Positions 20,281 through 32,713 are shown, counted from the stretch's first letter. The stretch: 64,000 bases of DNA from Paulinella micropora (GCA_009731375.1 BJOX01000229.1:586677-650676), one strand, 5' to 3'. The notes: generated by a model from the sequence alone, not told the origin. Program-made: numbers and translations.

Positions 20281-23200
20281 TTAATCGGCTATATCATTGG
20301 TTAGATTATTATTTTGCTTTTCTAAATAAATCACCTTTTCAGCCACGTGTTGAAAAGCACTGACTAATATTGGAATAAAACTTGTATATGTTATGCCTTC
20401 AAGGTAGCCGTCTCCGTCATCCGCTTTCATTCCTCTTTCAGATACAAATTCAGGAAATATTTTTTGAACTTCATCCGCTATAAATCCGTGGTTCTTTTGT
20501 TCTTTCTTTTCGTCTGATCTCAAATAATATGAACAACAATTTATTTTCATTAGTTTCTCCCAACAATCCCCGCAGTCTAATGTTTTAATATCTGATTTTA
20601 ATCGCCTATCCGATAAGTTTGTCCAAGCACCATTAAGCGGAATATAATTATAACTGCCTGACGGCTCGCTTGTTGAGTTTGAAGTAGTCCAAGCATGAAC
20701 CAAACCAGTTGACGCACAAACTACTCCATAATTCGTATATCCGCCCGATTTCAAAAATATTTGTGGGTCATTAGTGTAAGCAGGTCTTTTTCTTATGTTA
20801 AAAATCCGCTGGATGCTGTTGGGATGACTACCTCTCCCGACGTATTAATGTTCATCGCCTCAGTGTAAGATATATTGTTTCCCACCAATGTTCCTGAATT
20901 ATAATAAAAAGCGAGTTTTCCACCTTTTTGAATTAGAAAGTTTGAACCGCTGTGGCTTGATTTCCAGTTCGTGCCATCAAAGTAAGCATCAAAACTTAAA
21001 TTGACATTGCCGTGCGTCCAGTTCAATAATTGAAATGTTGGATAAGCATCCGCCGTTGTTATTGCTTGTAAGTGTGCTCCTCCAATATTTGAAGCCGTCC
21101 CGTATATTTCTTAACCACCTGTCGCCCCCATTCAATGATTTTGACGAATTACCTATAATAATTGGCCTACTTATATTTGATGTTAGTGATGTTGTTATTT
21201 TGTCGCTCGCCCTTAATGTGGTTGATGATACTCCCGCACTAGCCGTTATTAATCCTTTCGTCCATAAAGTCCCGTTTGCCCCATTTAATGACATTAACAA
21301 TTGCTCGTTAGAATTTTCCACAAAACCATCTGTTGAAGCAAAACCAGACCTAAATCTTATAGCAAAGCCTGAAATATCGTTGCCTGCTACCGCAGACCCA
21401 CCAGATAGACTTTTACCTGTCCCAGGCTGAGCCATATAAATCCCCCATCCTGCGTTGTCTGTATCCCACAGAAATATACCCTGTCCATTTCCTCCATCTA
21501 CTTTATTTTGAATAGATAACTTGCAACCGCCATCTGCTGTTAATAATCCGCTAGCCGTTAATGTAGTTGTAGTTATTCCTGCGGTTGAAGTAATTGTTGT
21601 TCCTGTTATTGTTCCACCATTTGTTATGTTGTTTGAGTTCATATCCAAAGCACCATAAAACTGCATACCGCCAGCATTGTTAAAGGACGATGTCAGACGA
21701 AGCACTTTTATTGTCCAAAAGTTTTGAAATATAAAGACCTGCTCCTTTTGCATCAAATGCTACATTCGTAAATAAATAACCTCGTTGGTTCGCGGTTCCA
21801 CTTGTAGCAGTATTTAGAGTAAATAAGAAATATTGATAATCACCTGATGTCCGTGAAAAGAATATATCTCCTCCATTTTGGTTTAATATCCTCGCCCCAT
21901 TATATGTTATATTTCCACCATTAGTGATAGTTTGATTATTAAAATCTGCATTGTTCGTTAAAGTTAGATATTTTATCGTAGTGCTCGTCCCGTTGAATGT
22001 TTTACTTCCTGTTATGGTTTGGTCTGTTGTTAGTTTCACACAATTGTCATCCAGATATTGCCTATTTACCGCTTCATTCGCATTTTGTGGTGCTCCTAGA
22101 TTAACAATCCGACTACTATTACAATCTAAGCCAGTAGCATTAAACCACGAAACAATCGTCCCGTCAATAATAAAACTTATTTTTTTCGCAGAAATTTCAA
22201 AGTTGTAATATGTTGCAGTTTTCATATCCAAACTAGCAATAGACCCGATATTACTGGTAGAATTGAAAACGATGAATGTGCCCTTTGTTGTTGAATTGAT
22301 TGAGTTTCCAGTAATTTCCACACCACTGCTATATGTCTTAATTCCTGCAATGGTTTGGTTTCCAGTTAGTTTCACATTTTGCCCGTCTAATGTATCCACA
22401 TAACTTTTGTTTGCTCCGTCCGTTGTCGCTGATGGTGTGGCTAAGTTTGTTATTTTGTTGTTATTCAAATTGAGTGTAGAGCCAGTTGCGGTTATAATTA
22501 AAGTATTACCTTCATATAACTCTACATATGAACCAGTTGTTTGTATCGGATACCAAGTCGCGGTTGCTGTTTTTTGTGCTGCAATCATTCCTATTTTTGT
22601 ATCAAAGGCTATACCGATGCCGTCAAAAGTAGTAGGATTGGACGAACCACTTACTTCTAAAACTGATGTAAATTTTTTATTTCCTGCTATGGTTTGGTCT
22701 CCTGTTAGTTTAACCACCGAAGTATCAAGAACTGACTGTACATCCACACCATCAACCAAATTTACATTTGTCATGTTTTGACTTTTCATATCAATCCCCG
22801 CACTCGCATTTATTATACTGCTAAATCTCTTAATACCCGCTATAGTTTGGTCTCCTGTTAGTTTAACCACCGAACCATCAACTGCGAGATTAGCGAGATT
22901 AATCCCATAATATGTAGAAGCCCCTAAAATAGCATAACCATTCATATTTAGTGCCCCCGTCATACTAGCAGTGCCGTCTAATCTAAGAAAGGGTGGTGTG
23001 GTGTTTCTCCATTGCCCCGTGCTATACATAAGCAGTTGGTTATCTGCTGGAAAGTTTGTTATCGTCACATCGCTGTGGCTATCTATACTTCCACTCGCTG
23101 ACACCTTATTATTATTGTCTTGATGCTCAAATATCCATTCATCAACATCTTTGGTATTTAGTAAATTTACATTTGTTATATTCTTCCTTCCCATACTAAT

Positions 23201-23725
23201 ATTGCCGAATTCATCCACATTTATCGGAAATGTTTTATTTACCCAGTTTATTGAGTTATACGTGAGATAAGTATTCATCGCCACTGGTGCTGTAATGACT
23301 ACATCAGAGAGTGTGTCAATTGAACCGAGGGCGGTATTCTTCCATTTGCCTTCTACATCGTTGTATGTTAAGTATTGTCCGCTTGCTTGTGCGAATATGT
23401 TTGTATCTATCAAATTGTATAAACTGGTTTGGTGCGGATTACTTGTATTAGAACGGTGTTGAGTTGAAGCTTTAACCTCGTCGTTGTCCCTAACTCGTTG
23501 CTCTGTATAGTATAAACGGCTTCCTTCTTTAATGTCTGTTGTTGATTTGGTAGCCAGTCGTGTATCAAATCGGCCGTCAGTATAATAAAGATTTACAGGG
23601 TCAGCATCTTCTGGCACCCTATCAGTGTTTAAGCCAATAATATTAGCGTTGGTAAGGTCTAAATTTTTTATATCTAGTGAGTCCACCGCAATTTCAGACA
23701 AGCCTAAGAGCGATTTGAAACTCAT
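20281..23725 (-). pseudogene. tail-fibre-like protein with C-terminal peptidase S74 chaperone domain (frameshifted)
   Basis: ATG at 23725 opens 681 codons. An early motif SNPHQTSLYNLID (about residues 97-109) is a viral fibre signature. Then come at least four units of the type KLT(G/T)(D/N)QTI(A/T)GxKxF, spaced 70-110 residues apart, again typical of phage and algal-virus fibres. The frame changes near 21690, near 21040 and near 20815. The last part (20754-20281) contains LSDRRLKSDI, HGFIADEVQ and a final coiled coil, which is the intramolecular chaperone domain (peptidase S74) that folds the trimer and then cuts itself off. Together the pieces would be about 1,150 residues. The role in the family is receptor binding by a trimeric fibre. 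The breaks suggest decay or base-calling error. Confidence 0.8.
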
Positions 23726-23803
23726 ATTATATTTGTTAAAAAATTGTTTATTAATAAAAACTAAATAATATTATTTTGTGTAATAATATAAACAAGTCAT
23801 AAA
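23726..23803. promoter_or_regulatory. 78-bp divergent AT-rich promoter (fibre gene / KE-rich gene)
   Basis: The two start codons face away from each other across 78 bases that are almost all A and T. A TATAAACAAG stretch lies 10-20 bases before the plus-strand ATG. The same interval is identical at 27747-27824, 30367-30444 and 49105-49182. Confidence 0.55.
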
Positions 23804-24343
23804 ATGCCGAGAGGTAATAGAGAGGTCGCTATGAAGAACCTTGAAAAGGGGTGGGAGGCAAAGAAGAACCAGGCTAAGCAGAGAAAGATTGAAAGGGCGA
23901 GGGAACTACTTGCGGAGGAAGAGGCTAAGAATGTGAAAGAAATGACCAATGACAAAAAGATGGATCACATTACTAAGAAGCAGTTGGCGAAAGATATGAT
24001 TGATGGGCGGGACGGTGAGATAAGTGAGGAAAGCAGTGAAAGCGATGAAGAGGCTGAACACGACTTTGTTGATATCGTCGCCCAATGGGTTGCGGGTATG
24101 AAACTTAAAGCCAAACAGAAGAAGGCGAAGAAAGTGGTAAAAAAGAAAGTGGAAGAAGAGAGTGAGGACGAAAGCGAGAGTGAGGAAGAGGAAGAAGAGC
24201 CCAAGCCTAAGAAAGGAGGGAAGAAATCCAGCCGTGTTAGTGTCAATGTTTATAACCAACAACCCGATAAACCAAAAAAAGAAAACAATGATACATCTAA
24301 AATTTTCTTAAATTCTAGTAAGGGCAAGCCCTTCTTGCTTTGA
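23804..24343 (+). CDS. KE-rich acidic/basic protein of the Polinton, copy 1
   Basis: The frame is 179 codons. The first 60 residues are a basic helix, followed by an acidic patch (SEESSESDEEAE), a compact segment (FVDIVAQWVAGMKLKAKQKK), a second acidic run and a KKGGKKSS stretch. The pattern is that of a nuclear or DNA-associated, probably partly disordered protein. The GG within basic residues could be a viral protease site. Four copies in the window are the same over the whole length. The TGA stop lies exactly in the loop of a hairpin. Function unknown. Confidence 0.65.
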   Translation: MPRGNREVAMKNLEKGWEAKKNQAKQRKIERARELLAEEEAKNVKEMTNDKKMDHITKKQLAKDMIDGRDGEISEESSESDEEAEHDFVDIVAQWVAGMKLKAKQKKAKKVVKKKVEEESEDESESEEEEEEPKPKKGGKKSSRVSVNVYNQQPDKPKKENNDTSKIFLNSSKGKPFLL

Positions 24344-24398
24344 GAAGCAAGGCTTCGCAAATAATCCCAAGTTTTGTGAAACTTTTTCTAAAACTTTC
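24320..24398. terminator. 3'-end hairpin cluster of the KE-rich gene
   Basis: AAGGGCAAGCCCTT (24320-24333) is followed by CTTGCTT-TGAG-AAGCAAG (24334-24351), with the stop codon in the loop. After it comes AAGTTTTGTGAAACTT and a further A/T inverted repeat (24369-24398). The last motif recurs after the DUF3820-like gene at 39863-39892. Confidence 0.6.
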
Positions 24399-24482
24399 AA
24401 TATATATACTTTATGCACGACTTATTATTTACTCTTTTATATATCGTGATAAACTACCTTCCTATTTTAGTCGCATATAGCA

Positions 24483-24667
24483 ATGGACCATAAGCATACA
24501 CAAAATACTGAAACTGGAGGTGCGGAGGCGGAGTCTCCTCTAAATGAAGAAGAACTTGAAAAACAGAAAATTGAAGAGGCTTCTGAAATACACCATCAAT
24601 CTAAGAACCCTAAAAATGGAATACTATACTAGCCCCTGAACCTGAACCATTAAGCCAAGTGTTTATT
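24483..24667 (+). pseudogene. Polinton integrase, 5' fragment, copy 1
   Basis: ATG at 24483 starts the same N-terminus as the integrase at 49862. One A is missing from a run of A near 24615, which shifts the frame and gives an early stop. Homology to the integrase ends after GTTTATT at 24667, just before the first catalytic Asp, where the LINE begins. This piece cannot make an active integrase. Confidence 0.85.
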
Positions 24668-25240
24668 TCAACAAAGCCATAAACGAAAATAAATACCCAG
24701 ATGCACTCAAAACAACAAAAGTAATAGTATTATACAAAGCAAGTGACACAAGCATGCCAGCCAACTACAGACCGATATCACTACTACCCATAATAGCTAA
24801 AGTGTTTGACACGATAATAAATAAACAAATAATGGACCACCTTACAAAACATAACATAATATCACACACACAATACGCATTCCGACCTGACTCAAACACA
24901 ACCATGACAATCCAAAATATAATAAACCAAATACAAAAACATAAAGACAAAGAAGAATTAGTGCTAGCATTATATGTGGACCTCTCAAAAGCGTACGACA
25001 CAGTAGAGCATTCAAAGCTACTGGACAAACTTCGGCGAAATTTTAATTTCAACGAAGAAACAGTCCAATTCTTTGCATCCTACTTCTCGAACCGCACCCA
25101 AGAGGTCCACACACAATATGGTAAATCTTACAAACGCACCATCACACACGGCATACCACAAGGAAGCACATTATCAACGACCTTTTTCCTACTCTATATC
25201 AATGACATAATCAATATCATACAACAAGGAACAGTATATA
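24668..25240 (+). pseudogene. LINE reverse transcriptase fragment, copy A
   Basis: The frame is open from the junction itself. It encodes NYRPISLLP and later VDLSKAYDTV and GIPQGSTLS, the motifs of RT domains 2-4 in non-LTR retrotransposons. The 5' part of the LINE (endonuclease and first RT motifs) is absent. The rest is lost in a 636-N gap. Confidence 0.85.
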
Positions 25241-25876
25241 NNNNNNNNNNNNNNNNNNNNNNNNNNNNNNNNNNNNNNNNNNNNNNNNNNNNNNNNNNNN
25301 NNNNNNNNNNNNNNNNNNNNNNNNNNNNNNNNNNNNNNNNNNNNNNNNNNNNNNNNNNNNNNNNNNNNNNNNNNNNNNNNNNNNNNNNNNNNNNNNNNNN
25401 NNNNNNNNNNNNNNNNNNNNNNNNNNNNNNNNNNNNNNNNNNNNNNNNNNNNNNNNNNNNNNNNNNNNNNNNNNNNNNNNNNNNNNNNNNNNNNNNNNNN
25501 NNNNNNNNNNNNNNNNNNNNNNNNNNNNNNNNNNNNNNNNNNNNNNNNNNNNNNNNNNNNNNNNNNNNNNNNNNNNNNNNNNNNNNNNNNNNNNNNNNNN
25601 NNNNNNNNNNNNNNNNNNNNNNNNNNNNNNNNNNNNNNNNNNNNNNNNNNNNNNNNNNNNNNNNNNNNNNNNNNNNNNNNNNNNNNNNNNNNNNNNNNNN
25701 NNNNNNNNNNNNNNNNNNNNNNNNNNNNNNNNNNNNNNNNNNNNNNNNNNNNNNNNNNNNNNNNNNNNNNNNNNNNNNNNNNNNNNNNNNNNNNNNNNNN
25801 NNNNNNNNNNNNNNNNNNNNNNNNNNNNNNNNNNNNNNNNNNNNNNNNNNNNNNNNNNNNNNNNNNNNNNNNNNNN
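25241..25876. other. assembly gap (636 N)
   Basis: A run of N between copies A and B of the same block. It starts inside the LINE and ends inside the tail-fibre gene. Confidence 1.
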
Positions 25877-27746
25877 AAAAGAATATATCTCCTCCATTTT
25901 GGTTTAATATCCTCGCCCCATTATATGTTATATTTCCACCATTAGTGATAGTTTGATTATTAAAATCTGCATTGTTCGTTAAAGTTAGATATTTTATCGT
26001 AGTGCTCGTCCCGTTGAATGTTTTACTTCCTGTTATGGTTTGGTCTGTTGTTAGTTTCACACAATTGTCATCCAGATATTGCCTATTTACCGCTTCATTC
26101 GCATTTTGTGGTGCTCCTAGATTAACAATCCGACTACTATTACAATCTAAGCCAGTAGCATTAAACCACGAAACAATCGTCCCGTCAATAATAAAACTTA
26201 TTTTTTTCGCAGAAATTTCAAAGTTGTAATATGTTGCAGTTTTCATATCCAAACTAGCAATAGACCCGATATTACTGGTAGAATTGAAAACGATGAATGT
26301 GCCCTTTGTTGTTGAATTGATTGAGTTTCCAGTAATTTCCACACCACTGCTATATGTCTTAATTCCTGCAATGGTTTGGTTTCCAGTTAGTTTCACATTT
26401 TGCCCGTCTAATGTATCCACATAACTTTTGTTTGCTCCGTCCGTTGTCGCTGATGGTGTGGCTAAGTTTGTTATTTTGTTGTTATTCAAATTGAGTGTAG
26501 AGCCAGTTGCGGTTATAATTAAAGTATTACCTTCATATAACTCTACATATGAACCAGTTGTTTGTATCGGATACCAAGTCGCGGTTGCTGTTTTTTGTGC
26601 TGCAATCATTCCTATTTTTGTATCAAAGGCTATACCGATGCCGTCAAAAGTAGTAGGATTGGACGAACCACTTACTTCTAAAACTGATGTAAATTTTTTA
26701 TTTCCTGCTATGGTTTGGTCTCCTGTTAGTTTAACCACCGAAGTATCAAGAACTGACTGTACATCCACACCATCAACCAAATTTACATTTGTCATGTTTT
26801 GACTTTTCATATCAATCCCCGCACTCGCATTTATTATACTGCTAAATCTCTTAATACCCGCTATAGTTTGGTCTCCTGTTAGTTTAACCACCGAACCATC
26901 AACTGCGAGATTAGCGAGATTAATCCCATAATATGTAGAAGCCCCTAAAATAGCATAACCATTCATATTTAGTGCCCCCGTCATACTAGCAGTGCCGTCT
27001 AATCTAAGAAAGGGTGGTGTGGTGTTTCTCCATTGCCCCGTGCTATACATAAGCAGTTGGTTATCTGCTGGAAAGTTTGTTATCGTCACATCGCTGTGGC
27101 TATCTATACTTCCACTCGCTGACACCTTATTATTATTGTCTTGATGCTCAAATATCCATTCATCAACATCTTTGGTATTTAGTAAATTTACATTTGTTAT
27201 ATTCTTCCTTCCCATACTAATATTGCCGAATTCATCCACATTTATCGGAAATGTTTTATTTACCCAGTTTATTGAGTTATACGTGAGATAAGTATTCATC
27301 GCCACTGGTGCTGTAATGACTACATCAGAGAGTGTGTCAATTGAACCGAGGGCGGTATTCTTCCATTTGCCTTCTACATCGTTGTATGTTAAGTATTGTC
27401 CGCTTGCTTGTGCGAATATGTTTGTATCTATCAAATTGTATAAACTGGTTTGGTGCGGATTACTTGTATTAGAACGGTGTTGAGTTGAAGCTTTAACCTC
27501 GTCGTTGTCCCTAACTCGTTGCTCTGTATAGTATAAACGGCTTCCTTCTTTAATGTCTGTTGTTGATTTGGTAGCCAGTCGTGTATCAAATCGGCCGTCA
27601 GTATAATAAAGATTTACAGGGTCAGCATCTTCTGGCACCCTATCAGTGTTTAAGCCAATAATATTAGCGTTGGTAAGGTCTAAATTTTTTATATCTAGTG
27701 AGTCCACCGCAATTTCAGACAAGCCTAAGAGCGATTTGAAACTCAT
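25877..27746 (-). pseudogene. tail-fibre-like protein, copy B (N-terminal two thirds)
   Basis: From ATG at 27746 the sequence is base-for-base the same as copy 1 as far as I compared, down to the gap at 25876. It includes the SNPHQ motif and the QTIxGxKxF repeats. The S74 end is missing because of the gap. Confidence 0.8.
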
Positions 27747-27824
27747 ATTATATTTGTTAAAAAATTGTTTATTAATAAAAACTAAATAATATTATTTTGT
27801 GTAATAATATAAACAAGTCATAAA

Positions 27825-28364
27825 ATGCCGAGAGGTAATAGAGAGGTCGCTATGAAGAACCTTGAAAAGGGGTGGGAGGCAAAGAAGAACCAGGCTAAGC
27901 AGAGAAAGATTGAAAGGGCGAGGGAACTACTTGCGGAGGAAGAGGCTAAGAATGTGAAAGAAATGACCAATGACAAAAAGATGGATCACATTACTAAGAA
28001 GCAGTTGGCGAAAGATATGATTGATGGGCGGGACGGTGAGATAAGTGAGGAAAGCAGTGAAAGCGATGAAGAGGCTGAACACGACTTTGTTGATATCGTC
28101 GCCCAATGGGTTGCGGGTATGAAACTTAAAGCCAAACAGAAGAAGGCGAAGAAAGTGGTAAAAAAGAAAGTGGAAGAAGAGAGTGAGGACGAAAGCGAGA
28201 GTGAGGAAGAGGAAGAAGAGCCCAAGCCTAAGAAAGGAGGGAAGAAATCCAGCCGTGTTAGTGTCAATGTTTATAACCAACAACCCGATAAACCAAAAAA
28301 AGAAAACAATGATACATCTAAAATTTTCTTAAATTCTAGTAAGGGCAAGCCCTTCTTGCTTTGA
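27825..28364 (+). CDS. KE-rich protein, copy B
   Basis: The protein is identical to the one at 23804, with the same divergent promoter and the same 3' hairpins. It probably duplicates the same locus in the assembly. Confidence 0.6.
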   Translation: MPRGNREVAMKNLEKGWEAKKNQAKQRKIERARELLAEEEAKNVKEMTNDKKMDHITKKQLAKDMIDGRDGEISEESSESDEEAEHDFVDIVAQWVAGMKLKAKQKKAKKVVKKKVEEESEDESESEEEEEEPKPKKGGKKSSRVSVNVYNQQPDKPKKENNDTSKIFLNSSKGKPFLL

Positions 28365-28503
28365 GAAGCAAGGCTTCGCAAATAATCCCAAGTTTTGTGA
28401 AACTTTTTCTAAAACTTTCAATATATATACTTTATGCACGACTTATTATTTACTCTTTTATATATCGTGATAAACTACCTTCCTATTTTAGTCGCATATA
28501 GCA

Positions 28504-28688
28504 ATGGACCATAAGCATACACAAAATACTGAAACTGGAGGTGCGGAGGCGGAGTCTCCTCTAAATGAAGAAGAACTTGAAAAACAGAAAATTGAAGAGG
28601 CTTCTGAAATACACCATCAATCTAAGAACCCTAAAAATGGAATACTATACTAGCCCCTGAACCTGAACCATTAAGCCAAGTGTTTATT
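28504..28688 (+). pseudogene. integrase 5' fragment, copy B
   Basis: Carries the same one-base deletion and the same breakpoint after GTTTATT as copy 1. Two independent LINE insertions would not share both. Confidence 0.8.
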
Positions 28689-29457
28689 TCAACAAAGCCA
28701 TAAACGAAAATAAATACCCAGATGCACTCAAAACAACAAAAGTAATAGTATTATACAAAGCAAGTGACACAAGCATGCCAGCCAACTACAGACCGATATC
28801 ACTACTACCCATAATAGCTAAAGTGTTTGACACGATAATAAATAAACAAATAATGGACCACCTTACAAAACATAACATAATATCACACACACAATACGCA
28901 TTCCGACCTGACTCAAACACAACCATGACAATCCAAAATATAATAAACCAAATACAAAAACATAAAGACAAAGAAGAATTAGTGCTAGCATTATATGTGG
29001 ACCTCTCAAAAGCGTACGACACAGTAGAGCATTCAAAGCTACTGGACAAACTTCGGCGAAATTTTAATTTCAACGAAGAAACAGTCCAATTCTTTGCATC
29101 CTACTTCTCGAACCGCACCCAAGAGGTCCACACACAATATGGTAAATCTTACAAACGCACCATCACACACGGCATACCACAAGGAAGCACATTATCAACT
29201 ACCTTTTTCCTACTCTATATCAATGACATAATCAATATCATACAACAAGGAACAGTATATACATATNNNNNNNNNNCATCAATATCATACAACATGGAAC
29301 AGTATATACATATGCAGACGACACAACACTCATAATAACATCCAAAACTCCCACAGACCTACAACAAAAAACACAAATAGAAATAACAAAATTAATAAAT
29401 TACTTCCACTCTAATAACCTAGTACCGAACCCAACAAAAACAACATACACAATTTTT
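28689..29457 (+). pseudogene. LINE reverse transcriptase fragment, copy B
   Basis: Same frame and motifs as copy A. A 10-N gap at 29267-29276 has overlapping flanks (both contain GGAACAGTATATACATAT), so it is an unmerged overlap, not missing DNA. After it the YADD catalytic motif is encoded. The sequence then stops at another 10-N gap at 29458. Confidence 0.8.
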
Positions 29458-29467
29458 NNNNNNNNNN

Positions 29468-30366
29468 CTCTTAATACCCGCTATAGTTTGGTCTCCTGTT
29501 AGTTTAACCACCGAACCATCAACTGCGAGATTAGCGAGATTAATCCCATAATATGTAGAAGCCCCTAAAATAGCATAACCATTCATATTTAGTGCCCCCG
29601 TCATACTAGCAGTGCCGTCTAATCTAAGAAAGGGTGGTGTGGTGTTTCTCCATTGCCCCGTGCTATACATAAGCAGTTGGTTATCTGCTGGAAAGTTTGT
29701 TATCGTCACATCGCTGTGGCTATCTATACTTCCACTCGCTGACACCTTATTATTATTGTCTTGATGCTCAAATATCCATTCATCAACATCTTTGGTATTT
29801 AGTAAATTTACATTTGTTATATTCTTCCTTCCCATACTAATATTGCCGAATTCATCCACATTTATCGGAAATGTTTTATTTACCCAGTTTATTGAGTTAT
29901 ACGTGAGATAAGTATTCATCGCCACTGGTGCTGTAATGACTACATCAGAGAGTGTGTCAATTGAACCGAGGGCGGTATTCTTCCATTTGCCTTCTACATC
30001 GTTGTATGTTAAGTATTGTCCGCTTGCTTGTGCGAATATGTTTGTATCTATCAAATTGTATAAACTGGTTTGGTGCGGATTACTTGTATTAGAACGGTGT
30101 TGAGTTGAAGCTTTAACCTCGTCGTTGTCCCTAACTCGTTGCTCTGTATAGTATAAACGGCTTCCTTCTTTAATGTCTGTTGTTGATTTGGTAGCCAGTC
30201 GTGTATCAAATCGGCCGTCAGTATAATAAAGATTTACAGGGTCAGCATCTTCTGGCACCCTATCAGTGTTTAAGCCAATAATATTAGCGTTGGTAAGGTC
30301 TAAATTTTTTATATCTAGTGAGTCCACCGCAATTTCAGACAAGCCTAAGAGCGATTTGAAACTCAT
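29468..30366 (-). pseudogene. tail-fibre-like protein, copy C (N-terminal 300 residues)
   Basis: Same as copies 1 and B from ATG at 30366 to the gap at 29467, where it is cut at the first QTIAGIK repeat. Confidence 0.8.
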
Positions 30367-30444
30367 ATTATATTTGTTAAAAAATTGTTTATTAATAAAA
30401 ACTAAATAATATTATTTTGTGTAATAATATAAACAAGTCATAAA

Positions 30445-30984
30445 ATGCCGAGAGGTAATAGAGAGGTCGCTATGAAGAACCTTGAAAAGGGGTGGGAGGC
30501 AAAGAAGAACCAGGCTAAGCAGAGAAAGATTGAAAGGGCGAGGGAACTACTTGCGGAGGAAGAGGCTAAGAATGTGAAAGAAATGACCAATGACAAAAAG
30601 ATGGATCACATTACTAAGAAGCAGTTGGCGAAAGATATGATTGATGGGCGGGACGGTGAGATAAGTGAGGAAAGCAGTGAAAGCGATGAAGAGGCTGAAC
30701 ACGACTTTGTTGATATCGTCGCCCAATGGGTTGCGGGTATGAAACTTAAAGCCAAACAGAAGAAGGCGAAGAAAGTGGTAAAAAAGAAAGTGGAAGAAGA
30801 GAGTGAGGACGAAAGCGAGAGTGAGGAAGAGGAAGAAGAGCCCAAGCCTAAGAAAGGAGGGAAGAAATCCAGCCGTGTTAGTGTCAATGTTTATAACCAA
30901 CAACCCGATAAACCAAAAAAAGAAAACAATGATACATCTAAAATTTTCTTAAATTCTAGTAAGGGCAAGCCCTTCTTGCTTTGA
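30445..30984 (+). CDS. KE-rich protein, copy C
   Basis: Identical protein and flanks to the copies at 23804 and 27825. Confidence 0.6.
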   Translation: MPRGNREVAMKNLEKGWEAKKNQAKQRKIERARELLAEEEAKNVKEMTNDKKMDHITKKQLAKDMIDGRDGEISEESSESDEEAEHDFVDIVAQWVAGMKLKAKQKKAKKVVKKKVEEESEDESESEEEEEEPKPKKGGKKSSRVSVNVYNQQPDKPKKENNDTSKIFLNSSKGKPFLL

Positions 30985-31123
30985 GAAGCAAGGCTTCGCA
31001 AATAATCCCAAGTTTTGTGAAACTTTTTCTAAAACTTTCAATATATATACTTTATGCACGACTTATTATTTACTCTTTTATATATCGTGATAAACTACCT
31101 TCCTATTTTAGTCGCATATAGCA

Positions 31124-31308
31124 ATGGACCATAAGCATACACAAAATACTGAAACTGGAGGTGCGGAGGCGGAGTCTCCTCTAAATGAAGAAGAACTTGA
31201 AAAACAGAAAATTGAAGAGGCTTCTGAAATACACCATCAATCTAAGAACCCTAAAAATGGAATACTATACTAGCCCCTGAACCTGAACCATTAAGCCAAG
31301 TGTTTATT
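31124..31308 (+). pseudogene. integrase 5' fragment, copy C
   Basis: Same one-base deletion and same junction with the LINE as copies 1 and B. Confidence 0.8.
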
Positions 31309-32713
31309 TCAACAAAGCCATAAACGAAAATAAATACCCAGATGCACTCAAAACAACAAAAGTAATAGTATTATACAAAGCAAGTGACACAAGCATGCCA
31401 GCCAACTACAGACCGATATCACTACTACCCATAATAGCTAAAGTGTTTGACACGATAATAAATAAACAAATAATGGACCACCTTACAAAACATAACATAA
31501 TATCACACACACAATACGCATTCCGACCTGACTCAAACACAACCATGACAATCCAAAATATAATAAACCAAATACAAAAACATAAAGACAAAGAAGAATT
31601 AGTGCTAGCATTATATGTGGACCTCTCAAAAGCGTACGACACAGTAGAGCATTCAAAGCTACTGGACAAACTTCGGCGAAATTTTAATTTCAACGAAGAA
31701 ACAGTCCAATTCTTTGCATCCTACTTCTCGAACCGCACCCAAGAGGTCCACACACAATATGGTAAATCTTACAAACGCACCATCACACACGGCATACCAC
31801 AAGGAAGCACATTATCAACTACCTTTTTCCTACTCTATATCAATGACATCATCAATATCATACAACATGGAACAGTATATACATATGCAGACGACACAAC
31901 ACTCATAATAACATCCAAAACTCCCACAGACCTACAACAAAAAACACAAATAGAAATAACAAAATTAATAAATTACTTCCACTCTAATAACCTAGTACCG
32001 AACCCAACAAAAACAACATACACAATTTTTCATAAAACAAAACAAGATATCACAATAACAATAAACAACCACACCCTCGAGCAATGCAAACATGCAAAAC
32101 TCCTGGGAATAACACTACAACACAACCTTAAATATGATCAACACATCAATAACATAATCCGTAAACTCCAACCCACAATCAACTCATTGCTTTATGCTAA
32201 AAGATATCTAAACATAAAAACAATGAAACAATTATACTACACACACATATACCCACACCTCATACAAAACATCTCCATCTGGGGGACGCATGACAACAAA
32301 AAGAAATACATACAACCACTCATAAAAATACATAAAAAATAATCAGAATAATTGCAAAAACACATTACCGCGCGCACACCAAACCAATACTAAACCAACT
32401 GAAACTACTTGACATCACCCACCTATATACACTCCGTGTATGCATAGAAAATCACCCATTCATTTACCCTAAAAAACACCTCAACAGACCACTCCACAAT
32501 AACACCTTTACCCCAATCAATACCATACATTCATACAAAACGCGATACTCAACTAAAAGCAGCCTCTTTGTCAATCACAAAGACCCATATCTCACCAAGA
32601 TCTTCGCTGATCAATGGAAATCAATCCCAAAAAATATAACAGATGAAACAAAAATAAAACCATTCAAAACAGCACTAATGACATACCTACTCAAACATCA
32701 ACAAACATCATAA
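31309..32713 (+). pseudogene. LINE reverse transcriptase (3' two thirds), copy C
   Basis: The open frame from the junction encodes NYRPISLLP, VDLSKAYDTV, GIPQGSTLS and TYADDTTL, then the thumb region (CKHAKLLGITL) and the YTHIYPHL segment. These are RT motifs 2-7 of a non-LTR retrotransposon. The first frame closes at 32342 in a run of A. The coding pattern continues one base out of phase (KTHYRAHTKPIL) to TAA at 32711-32713, so one indel breaks the gene. RT makes cDNA at a nicked target. With the 5' half absent the copy is dead. Confidence 0.85.

Larger units (their letters stand above)
19424..24667. mobile_element. partial Polinton, copy 1 (right-hand gene block)
   Basis: Gene order and strands match the segment 47588-50047 of the complete Polinton: truncated gene A (-), secreted Cys-rich protein (+), membrane protein (-), tail-fibre gene (-), KE-rich gene (+), integrase (+). 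This copy keeps the long central and C-terminal part of the tail-fibre gene that the complete element has lost. It ends at 24667, where a LINE fragment begins. Confidence 0.85.

Noticed and set aside
21035-22781. Plus-strand frames of 85-131 codons in the tail-fibre region
   Set aside because: Shadows of the minus-strand fibre gene, copied identically wherever the fibre gene is copied.
24765-25052. 95-codon minus-strand frame opposite the reverse transcriptase
   Set aside because: Antisense shadow of the RT motifs.
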